Source: JAYZAP01 sp964645285 (lineage in GTDB: Bacteria > Pseudomonadota > Alphaproteobacteria > JAAXGF01). Taken from it: DNA of 14,665 nt. The first letter of the stretch is position 1. Every line of letters begins with the position of its first letter. The DNA lies in contig CAZYDR010000091.1 of the NCBI GenBank assembly GCA_964645285.1, positions 1 through 14,665 of the forward strand, written 5' to 3'. Positions 8,504-13,960 of the stretch are shown one piece after another. Below the pieces are notes generated by a model. It was not told where the DNA came from. It worked only from the letters and a program-made list of their open reading frames with translations, and did not search any database. The translations under genes and the position numbers were made by a program.

Positions 8504-9689
8504 CTACTCCGCCGCCTGGCCCTTGGCGGCCTGGCGCTGACGCCACCGGGCCGCCTCCTCGTCCCAGTCATCGGTGCGGACAAAGGAATTCGTGCGCGGG
8601 TAACTGATCATGTTGGGATCGATCCCGACACCGATGCCCTCGAGGAAGTTGGGCAGGCCGATGCGGTCGATGGTCTCGCCGACACGCTCGTGCTCGAGAG
8701 CATTTTCGGCGAAGAAGTCGATCGCCCGCTCGCCCAGGGACNNNNNNNNNNGAGCGCTTGCCACCGATGAGGATGTTGACACCCCGGTCATCACCCGGCG
8801 ACAGGGCCTTGGTCATGACGTTGATGCAGTGCATGCAACGGACACAGCTGCGGTTGTCGATTTCCAGGCTGTCGTCGTCGTTGAGGCTGAGGGCATTGGT
8901 CGGGCAACGGGTAATGACGTTGTCGATGGTGTATTTGCGTCCCTGCCTCTCGACATAGGCCTTGACCTGATCCTGCTTGACCTTGATGTCGTCACGCCAG
9001 GTGCCGATAACCGCGAAGTCGGAGCGTTGGATCGAATTGACGCAGTCGTTGGGACAGCCCGAGAACTTGAACTTGAACTTGTAGGGCAGCGCCGGGCGGT
9101 GCATCTCGTCGAGGAAGGCGTTGATGATGGTGCGATGGGCGCGGATCTCGTCGTAGCACGACTGTTCGCAACGGGCGTGGCCGACGCAGCTCATGGAGGT
9201 GCGCAGAGCCGGGCCGGCGCCACCCATATCAAGGCCGATTTCGTTAAGACCGTCGAAGGCCTTCTGCACGTTCTCGGTGGTGCAGCCCTGGAACATGATG
9301 TCGCCGCTCTGGCCATGGAGCGCGATCAGGCCGGAGCCGTGCTGCTCCCAGACATCGCAAATCTGGCGCAAGAAATCGCTGGAGTAGTGCATGCCGGCGG
9401 GCGGCTGGACCCTGAGGGTATGGAACTCGGAAGACTCGGGATACTCATCGGCGACTTCGGAGAACCGGGGAATGACGCCACCGCCATAGCCGTAAACGCT
9501 GACCGTGCCGCCCTTCCAATACCCTTTCCGGGTCTCGTAGGAATGCTCAAGCTGCCCCATGAGATCCTTCATCATGCCGGCGTAGGGCTTGTCGTCTTCG
9601 GCGAGGCGCTTCAGGCCGGTGACGAAGCTAGGCCACGGGCCATCTTCGAGCTCGTCGAGCAGCTTGGTTTCATGGGTCTTCTTGGCCAC
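8504..9689 (-). CDS. dsrA: DsrA, alpha subunit of dissimilatory (reverse-type) sulfite reductase, interrupted by an assembly gap
   Basis: Alpha chain of the sirohaem sulfite reductase and first gene of the operon. The first 312 residues (9689-8752) hold CVGHARC (168-174) and CPNDC (212-216), the sirohaem/[4Fe-4S] ligand motifs, then RCPTNAL and CVRCMHC (282-288) of the ferredoxin insert. After 10 Ns the C-terminal 78 residues resume in another frame (AIDFFAENALEHER and onward) to TAG at 8504. Compared with family lengths near 415 residues, roughly 25 residues are hidden. The two sides rejoin in frame if the true gap is a multiple of three, so this is an assembly artefact and not a frameshift. 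The start is GTG 9689, with GAGG 7 bases upstream. Confidence 0.95.
8742..8751. other. Assembly gap (10 Ns) inside dsrA
   Basis: Ten consecutive Ns. The count is probably a placeholder: read as 10 real bases it puts the two halves of dsrA in different frames, and the missing protein appears to be about 25 residues. Confidence 0.97.
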
Positions 9690-9803
9690 GTAAAATCCTC
9701 TTGTCGCCGGGGAGAAAGCGCCAATGTGCAGCGTCCGGTTGATTGGACCAAGAGACATCCGAACCGCTTTCCCCCGCGGCCATTAGATAGGCGTTCCCTT
9801 GGC

Positions 9804-9831
9804 TCGACAGATCATATTCCATTATTATAAA
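9804..9831 (+). promoter_or_regulatory. Candidate promoter of the rightward dioxygenase-cysG unit
   Basis: On the plus strand TCGACA (9804-9809) and TATAAA (9826-9831) are separated by 16 bases, each one mismatch from consensus. It overlaps the leftward dsr promoter almost completely, so the two could not be occupied by polymerase at once. Confidence 0.45.
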
Positions 9832-9838
9832 TTATCAA
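9811..9838 (-). promoter_or_regulatory. Candidate sigma70-type promoter of the dsr operon
   Basis: On the minus strand TTGATA (-35, 9838-9833) is followed after 16 bases by TATGAT (-10, 9816-9811). Each box differs from consensus at one position. The stretch is a marked AT-rich island in GC-rich DNA. It would give a leader of roughly 115 bases before the dsrA GTG. It is the only strong promoter-like sequence I see upstream of dsrA. Confidence 0.6.
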
Positions 9839-9923
9839 GCGCAAAGGGATCGTCGCCGCCGTATCGCGAACCCGATTTGCGCTGTATTTTGGCATCGAGT
9901 TGTTAATGAACGGTCCCCGTCTC

Positions 9924-10793
9924 ATGGCAAATCCATTCGACCTGAGCAACGATGCCGCGTACCGCCAGTGGCGGAACGAAAAACTTGCCCGCAAGCCCAC
10001 CGATACGGCAGTTCTTATGGTCGCGGTCGAAAACCCTGAAACCCCGACCCCGGCCGAGCGCGACGCCATCTTCGCGCGCTGCCGTGACTATAACATGGCG
10101 ATCTACGCAACCGGTCGCCCGATAGACAAGCCTGGTGCGCTGGCCTTCGCCCGGCGGTTCGGTCTGGCCCGGCTCGACAGCCCGCTGTGGACCGGCGAAG
10201 ATGGTGTCACCGCCATCAAGGTCAACGGCGAAGGCCGTCAGGCCGCCTATATCCCATACTCCAACCGGCCACTGAGCTGGCATACGGACGGTTACTACAA
10301 TGACTCCGGCCACCAGGTTCGGGGCATGTTGCTCCATTGCGCGCGTGATGCGGCGAGCGGCGGCGCCAGCGCCCTCATGGACCCGGAAATCGCCTATATC
10401 CACCTGCGCGACCAGAACCCGAACCATATCGCGGCCCTGTCACGCCTCGACGTGCTGACCATTCCCGCCAACCATGAAGGCGGCGCCATGATCCGCCCGG
10501 CTCATACAGGGCCGGTGTTCTCGGTCATGGCCGGCCGGTTACACATGCGCTACTCCGCGCGCAAGCGCTATGTCGAGTGGCGCGACGATGCCATGACAAC
10601 GGCTGCTCGCCAGGCCCTTGACCTCTTGCTTGGAAGCGACAATGACGACATCATCCGCCACCGTCTCCAACCCGGCGAAGGACTGATCAGCAATAACATT
10701 CTACACAACCGCGGCGGCTTCGACGATCATCGGGAAGCGGGCCGTGACCGGCTCCTCTACCGGGTCCGGTTCCTCGACCGCGTTACCGCCTGA
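9924..10793 (+). CDS. TauD/TfdA-family Fe(II)/2-oxoglutarate-dependent dioxygenase, substrate unknown
   Basis: Predicted non-haem iron oxygenase of 289 residues that would use O2 and 2-oxoglutarate. The iron-binding triad is visible: His120 and Asp122 in WHTDGYY, and His261 in NNILHNRGGF. Arg280 in LLYRVRF suits 2-oxoglutarate binding. The fold is complete and of family length. It is transcribed away from dsrA and sits 26 bases before a small gene leading to cysG, so it is probably in the siroheme/dsr partner operon. The start is uncertain: ATG 9924 (MANPFDL) is preferred, and ATG 9906 would add six residues; neither has a strong ribosome site. The family is known for taurine and alkylsulfonate cleavage but also many other reactions, so I do not assign a substrate. 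Confidence 0.85.
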   Translation: MANPFDLSNDAAYRQWRNEKLARKPTDTAVLMVAVENPETPTPAERDAIFARCRDYNMAIYATGRPIDKPGALAFARRFGLARLDSPLWTGEDGVTAIKVNGEGRQAAYIPYSNRPLSWHTDGYYNDSGHQVRGMLLHCARDAASGGASALMDPEIAYIHLRDQNPNHIAALSRLDVLTIPANHEGGAMIRPAHTGPVFSVMAGRLHMRYSARKRYVEWRDDAMTTAARQALDLLLGSDNDDIIRHRLQPGEGLISNNILHNRGGFDDHREAGRDRLLYRVRFLDRVTA

Positions 10794-10819
10794 ACACGCC
10801 CTGGGAGACCGACGACCCC

Positions 10820-11026
10820 ATGTCCGACAATCTTGTCCTGCTCAGCGACATCATCATCCGTAATCCTCAGGTCAACAATTTCCCTGACCTGCTGGCGACG
10901 ATCCGAAAGCAGGGTGGCGCCGGTGGCTCGATCCTGCTCCAGATCGACCTCAAGCCCGATTATCGGGATACGCCGCGGAACTGGGAAATGCAGGTCGAAG
11001 CGGCCTTTACCTGGGGCGAACGATGA
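10820..11026 (+). CDS. Small hypothetical protein (68 residues), cysG operon
   Basis: Acidic-to-neutral soluble small protein that I do not recognise. It has no cysteine, no signal peptide and no membrane segment. The sequence looks folded: an amphipathic N-terminal part (MSDNLVLLSDIIIRN), a glycine-rich turn (KQGGAGGS), a strand-like SILLQIDLK, and an aromatic C-terminal part ending in TWGER. GGGAG lies about 12 bases before the ATG. Its stop overlaps the next gene's ATG by 4 bases (ATGA), strong evidence that both are translated. Location between an oxygenase and cysG suggests a role linked to sulfite reductase or siroheme, but that is inference only. Confidence 0.7.
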   Translation: MSDNLVLLSDIIIRNPQVNNFPDLLATIRKQGGAGGSILLQIDLKPDYRDTPRNWEMQVEAAFTWGER

Positions 11027-11226
11027 GCGATCCGGAAAGCCGGCCCCTCGACCGCATCGAGGCCCCGTTCAACAAACAGGTCGAACTGTTCGAAGTCGTC
11101 CACGACAATGGCGTGCGACTGTTGCGGCTGCGTATTCGCGAAGGCAGCCGCTTCACCACCATGGATCTTGACCTGGACACCGCGCGGCGCTGGGGTACGG
11201 TGATGACCGATTGGGCCGCCACATGA
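11023..11226 (+). CDS. Small hypothetical protein (67 residues), coupled to cysG
   Basis: Small charged protein of unknown function with no cysteines, signal or membrane segment. The core RLLRLRIREGSRFTTMDLDLDTARRWGTVM reads as two beta strands followed by a helix. It overlaps the preceding small gene by 4 bases (ATGA) and the cysG ATG by 4 bases (ATGA at 11223-11226). The three are therefore probably translationally coupled. A GGGG stretch just before the ATG could serve as ribosome site. I cannot place it in a named family from sequence alone. Confidence 0.72.
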   Translation: MSDPESRPLDRIEAPFNKQVELFEVVHDNGVRLLRLRIREGSRFTTMDLDLDTARRWGTVMTDWAAT

Positions 11227-11387
11227 ACCATTTTCCTGTCTTCCTCGAACTCCGCGACCGACCGGTGTTGGTGGTTGGCGGCACCGCCATGGCGGCACGG
11301 CGCTGTAAGGCGGTGGTGACCGCCGGCGCTCGGGTCCGCGTGGTCGCCCCGGCCCTGTCGCCGGCATTCGACGACTGCCAGGACTAA
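11223..11387 (+). pseudogene. cysG: 5' part of cysG, cut off by an in-frame TAA at codon 55
   Basis: Encodes the first 54 residues of the CysG dehydrogenase/ferrochelatase domain (MNHFPVFLELRDRPVLVVGG and onward), aligning residue for residue with the start of enterobacterial CysG. It ends at TAA 11385-11387, after which the same frame continues as the rest of CysG with no shift. The NAD-binding loop, normally GGG, reads GGT: Thr21 replaces the Gly21 that is important in the enterobacterial enzyme. The ATG overlaps the preceding small gene by 4 bases, so this is the natural start. Either the gene is genuinely broken here or the TAA is a sequence error. Confidence 0.8.
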
Positions 11388-11408
11388 AGCTTCGAGGCGC
11401 GCGCGTTC

Positions 11409-12614
11409 TTGCCCACCGACCTTGACGGCGCCCAACTGGTGTTCGTGGCCACCGACGACGAAGACACCGGCATCCGGGTCTCGGCCGACGCCCGAGAGCG
11501 GGGCATTCCGGTCAATGTTGCCGACCGGCGCCATCTTTGCAGTTTCATCATGCCGGCCATTGTTGACCGCTCACCGGTAGTGGTCGCCGTCTCGAGCGGC
11601 GGCGAAGCACCGATCCTGTCGCGCCTGCTGCGCTCGCGGCTCGAAACCTGGGTTCCGGGCCGCTTCGGCCGTCTCGCCCAGTTCGCCGGCGATTGCCGTG
11701 AGCGGGTCAAGGCGGCGATCCCCGACATCACCCGGCGCCGGCGTTTTTGGGAGACCATCGCCGACGGACCGGTGGCCGAGTATGTCCTGGCCGGGCAGAG
11801 CGACGATGCCAGCTGGCTTCTTGAGCAAACCCTGGCCGCCGCCAGCGATGACCGCGACGCCCCCCTTACAGGCGAGGTTTATCTGGTCGGCGCCGGACCG
11901 GGCGACCCGGATCTTCTGACGTTTCGGGCGCTGCGGCTCATGCAGCAGGCCGACGTGGTGCTTCACGACCGACTGGTCGACGACGCGGTGCTCGATCTGG
12001 TGCGGCGTGATGCCGAGCGGGTCTACGTCGGCAAACGCCAGGGTGACCACAAACTGCCCCAGGACCTTATCAGCCAGACTCTGGTGGACTTGGCCAAACA
12101 GGGCAAGCGGGTGCTGCGACTCAAGGGCGGCGACCCCTTCACCTTCGGCCGGGGCGGCGAGGAAATCGAGGCCCTGACCAGCCACGGCATTCCGTTCCAG
12201 GTCGTGCCCGGTATTACCGCGGCAAACGGCTGCGCTGCCTACGCCGGCATTCCCCTGACACACCGGGACCATGCCCAGGCCTGCATCTTCGTTACCGGCT
12301 ACACCAAGGACGGCAAACTCAGCCTCAATTGGGAGACTCTGGTTCAGCCCAATCAAACCGTGGTCGTGTTCATGGGTCTGGGCGCCGTCGCCGCCATCAC
12401 CAGCGAGTTGGTCGCCCACGGCGCCGACGCCGACATGCCGGCGGCAGTGATCGACAACGGCACCCGCGATTCGCAACAAGTGGTCACTGGAACGCTCGAC
12501 GATATCGCGGCGCGTGTCGAGCAAGCAGACCTGGACGGTCCGGCCATCCTGGTGGTCGGAACCGTGGTCAGTCTACGGGATAAGCTTTCGTGGTTTAAGA
12601 CCGAAGGCCTCTAG
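11409..12614 (+). CDS. cysG: Siroheme synthase CysG, main body after the in-frame stop (uroporphyrinogen-III methyltransferase intact)
   Basis: CysG makes sirohaem, the DsrAB cofactor: SAM-dependent uroporphyrinogen-III C2/C7 methylation, then NAD-dependent oxidation and iron insertion. This frame holds the remainder of the first domain (VNVADRR..SFIMPAIVDRSP, and AVSSGG with the family's serine) and the complete methyltransferase domain (about 11870-12600: VYLVGAGPGDPDLLT, RLKGGDPFTFGRGGEE, VVPGITAA, IPLTHRD). Without the upstream stop the protein would be 463 residues, near the usual 457. The boundary given is the first TTG after the stop and is only a possible restart. A restart there lacks the NAD-binding loop, so it could work as a methyltransferase at most. 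Confidence 0.85.
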   Translation: MPTDLDGAQLVFVATDDEDTGIRVSADARERGIPVNVADRRHLCSFIMPAIVDRSPVVVAVSSGGEAPILSRLLRSRLETWVPGRFGRLAQFAGDCRERVKAAIPDITRRRRFWETIADGPVAEYVLAGQSDDASWLLEQTLAAASDDRDAPLTGEVYLVGAGPGDPDLLTFRALRLMQQADVVLHDRLVDDAVLDLVRRDAERVYVGKRQGDHKLPQDLISQTLVDLAKQGKRVLRLKGGDPFTFGRGGEEIEALTSHGIPFQVVPGITAANGCAAYAGIPLTHRDHAQACIFVTGYTKDGKLSLNWETLVQPNQTVVVFMGLGAVAAITSELVAHGADADMPAAVIDNGTRDSQQVVTGTLDDIAARVEQADLDGPAILVVGTVVSLRDKLSWFKTEGL

Positions 12615-12946
12615 GCAGCCTTGCCGACGCCCATGGTGCCGGCGGCATCGTCGGCACAGAACAACGTGTGGAGCAGACCAATGATCTGCTTGGTCTCATC
12701 GCTGGACAGGCTGTAATAGATTTGCCGTGAATCACGCCGGGTCGAAACCAAGTCATCGGCCCGCAGCCGCGCCAATTGCTGGGACAGGGTCGGCTGGCGA
12801 ATGCCAAGGATCTCTTCCAGCTCACCCACGTTCTTCTCGCCAGAGGCCAGAGAACACAGGATCACCATCCGATTATCATTGGCCAACGCCTTGAGAAATT
12901 TGCAGGCACGGCCCGCATTTTCAAAAAACTGGTCCGTCGGTTCCAT
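12611..12946 (-). CDS. ArsR-family dithiol regulator of the SqrR/BigR sulfide-sensing type
   Basis: DNA-binding repressor of 111 residues. The winged-helix core runs from FLKALANDNRMVILCSL through VGELEEILGIRQPTLSQQLARLRADDLVSTRRDSRQIYYSL. Cys31 (in VILCSL) and Cys97 (in LLHTLFC) are 66 residues apart, exactly the spacing of the sensing pair in SqrR (41/107) and BigR (42/108), which form a tetrasulfide or disulfide with reactive sulfur species and release DNA. A third cysteine is at 15. GAGG lies 7 bases before the ATG. It is convergent with cysG, sharing the 4-base CTAG that ends both genes. Next to dsr genes, control of sulfur oxidation is the likely role; the targets are inference. Confidence 0.9.
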   Translation of the reverse strand: MEPTDQFFENAGRACKFLKALANDNRMVILCSLASGEKNVGELEEILGIRQPTLSQQLARLRADDLVSTRRDSRQIYYSLSSDETKQIIGLLHTLFCADDAAGTMGVGKAA

Positions 12947-13049
12947 TCTATCGCCTCACGTCAACTGCGGGCACGACCATCGGAAAAACCCTGATGTCGC
13001 CAGTGCCCGGTATGTATTCCGCCAATCTGTGGATGACAATCGCTTCAGT

Positions 13050-13120
13050 TTGTCATTCGCGAATATATATACCCCAAGAAGGGGCATTTGTCGCCGATTC
13101 ACAAATCATCGTGAATCACA
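13050..13120. promoter_or_regulatory. AT-rich, palindrome-rich region upstream of the ArsR-family gene
   Basis: Four elements cluster here: the palindrome ATTCGCGAAT (13055-13064), an adjoining TATATATA run, CCCC-N5-GGGG (13072-13084), and a perfect inverted repeat GATTCAC-N8-GTGAATC (13096-13117). On the minus strand GCGACA and TATATA are 17 bases apart and could form a weak promoter for the regulator, leaving a leader of about 110 bases. ArsR-family repressors often bind AT-rich palindromes at their own promoter, so these are candidate operators. The rest of the intergenic stretch 12947-13145 shows only a possible leader stem (CGGGCAC 12968-12974 with GTGCCCG 13003-13009). Confidence 0.45.
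13096..13117. repeat. Perfect inverted repeat, 7-base arms, 8-base spacer
   Basis: GATTCAC at 13096-13102 and GTGAATC at 13111-13117 are exact reverse complements. No gene crosses it. It is a candidate operator half-site pair for the neighbouring ArsR-family regulator, but the protein bound is not shown by sequence. Confidence 0.6.
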
Positions 13121-13145
13121 ATAAAGTTATGAGTCCAAGGAGCAA

Positions 13146-13334
13146 TCAGGGCTCGGCGCTGTCGTCGCCCGAATTCAATGCTTTTTCGTCCCGTCGGAGC
13201 CGCTGCTGCTGTTTACGCCGACGCAGGTTTTTCCGTAATGTCGCCGCCCGCCGGTTGGCCCTTGCAATCGTCGGGTCCGGCGCCGCGGTGCTATCGCCCT
13301 TGGAGGGTTGGTTAGAAGGGGGTTTACGGGTCAT
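13146..13334 (-). CDS. Small basic hypothetical protein (62 residues)
   Basis: Highly basic peptide. A low-complexity Pro/Ser-rich N-terminus (MTRKPPSNQPSKGD) is followed by a helical arginine/lysine/glutamine block (ANRRAATLRKNLRRRKQQQRLRRDEKAL) and an acidic tail. This pattern resembles short conserved proteins seen in many alphaproteobacteria, with RxxxLRxNLRRRK-like cores, but I cannot name a function; RNA or DNA binding is only suggested by charge. The ribosome site is weak (AAGAAAG about 7 bases upstream). It runs in the same direction as the ArsR-family gene, 200 bases upstream of it. Composition-driven ORFs are common in GC-rich DNA, so confidence is moderate. The 172 bases between it and the tRNA gene contain no other gene that I can support. 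Confidence 0.45.
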   Translation of the reverse strand: MTRKPPSNQPSKGDSTAAPDPTIARANRRAATLRKNLRRRKQQQRLRRDEKALNSGDDSAEP

Positions 13335-13506
13335 AAACAGCTTTCTTGGTAAGGCGAAGCGGTATCTTGCACGTCCGCGGGCACTGTGGCATGGTGCGCC
13401 GCACCTCTCAAGGCTGAGCCTGTTCGATGGCGGAACGGAACCTGGCGAGGTGCTATTTTTGCTGTTTAAGAGATCGATTCCGAGCCTATATTTGGAGAAT
13501 AGATTA

Positions 13507-13793
13507 GCCGCCGTAGCTCAGTGGTAGAGTGCGCCCTTGGTAAGATCACTATAATTGCCCCCCACCGGGGAAACCTAGTGGGTGTAACCGCTCAAATTCG
13601 GGGAAACCTTATTTCAAGGCAATCCCGAGCCAAGCCCGGAAACGGGAAGGTGTAGAGACTAGACGGGCGGGGCCTAAGTCGCGAATTCGCGCCAAGATCG
13701 CGGATCAACGATAGGGTCAAGGGATAGTCCAAGCCGTGGTTTGCCGCGGTATGAAGGGCGAGGTCGAGTGTTCAATCCACTCCGGCGGCACCA
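13507..13793 (+). tRNA. tRNA-Thr(GGU) split by a group I intron in the anticodon loop
   Basis: The exons are 13507-13541 and 13754-13793. Spliced, they form a perfect cloverleaf: acceptor GCCGCCG/CGGCGGC, D stem GCTC/GAGT, anticodon stem CGCCC/GGGCG with loop TTGGTAA (anticodon GGT at 13539-13541), T stem GAGTG/CACTC with loop TTCAATC, discriminator A and an encoded CCA (13791-13793). The intron lies between positions 36 and 37. A possible -10 element TATATT is at 13487-13492, with no convincing -35. The mature product reads ACC and ACU threonine codons. The gene yields functional tRNA only after splicing. Confidence 0.95.
13542..13753 (+). ncRNA. Group I self-splicing intron (IC3-like), 212 bases, in tRNA-Thr
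   Basis: Boundaries follow the group I rule: the 5' exon ends in U (13541) and the intron ends in G (13753). Exon GGU can pair with GCC (about 13557-13559) to form P1 with a U-G at the splice site. P2 is CCCAC/GTGGG, P3 CCGCTC/GGGCGG, P4 TCGGG/CCCGA, and P5 CCTT/AAGG. P6 is capped by CCCG-GAAA-CGGG, P7 is GACT/AGTC and P9 is CCGTGG-TTTG-CCGCGG. The core segments GGGAAACCT, CAAGGCAATCC, GAGCCAAGCC and AAGGTGTAGAGACT closely resemble the Anabaena tRNA-Leu and Azoarcus tRNA-Ile introns. No homing endonuclease is encoded. Confidence 0.93.
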
Positions 13794-13808
13794 TTTTCCG
13801 GTAGATTG

Positions 13809-13838
13809 CAGGACCCACCAACCCGGTGGGGCCTGTTT
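13809..13838 (+). terminator. Rho-independent terminator of the tRNA-Thr gene
   Basis: Arms CAGGACCCACC (13809-13819) and GGTGGGGCCTG (13825-13835) pair over 11 positions with one A-G mismatch around a 5-base loop, followed by TTTT. It lies 15 bases after the tRNA CCA end. Confidence 0.8.
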
Positions 13839-13960
13839 TCGTTTGCCGGAACAGAAAAACGATCTCATCACATTTCGGAGAGCATGAGGGATTCGCTCTG
13901 TGGTGATCCAGCGACGGCGGCTAACCTGACGCAACCGAAACCCGAAATGGGAGCATGACA

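Noticed and set aside
3595..8540. Further long plus-strand frames at 3595-4398, 4420-5247, 5187-6278 and 7284-8540
   Set aside because: All lie opposite dsrK, dsrM, dsrC, dsrE and dsrB, run across gene junctions and encode no recognisable fold.
8568..8741. Apparent frameshift and alternative C-terminus of dsrA
   Set aside because: The arginine-rich reading past the Ns is a product of treating the placeholder gap as real length; the true C-terminus is in the other frame.
11385..11387. Programmed readthrough or recoding at the cysG TAA
   Set aside because: There is no known readthrough context or structure next to it, and TAA is not a selenocysteine or pyrrolysine codon. Decay or sequence error is simpler.
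11571..12524. 317-codon minus-strand frame
   Set aside because: It is the antisense of the intact CysG methyltransferase domain.
12994..13527. 177-codon plus-strand frame crossing the regulatory region and into the tRNA gene
   Set aside because: It overlaps the 5' end of the tRNA, has no ribosome site and its composition is unlike a protein.
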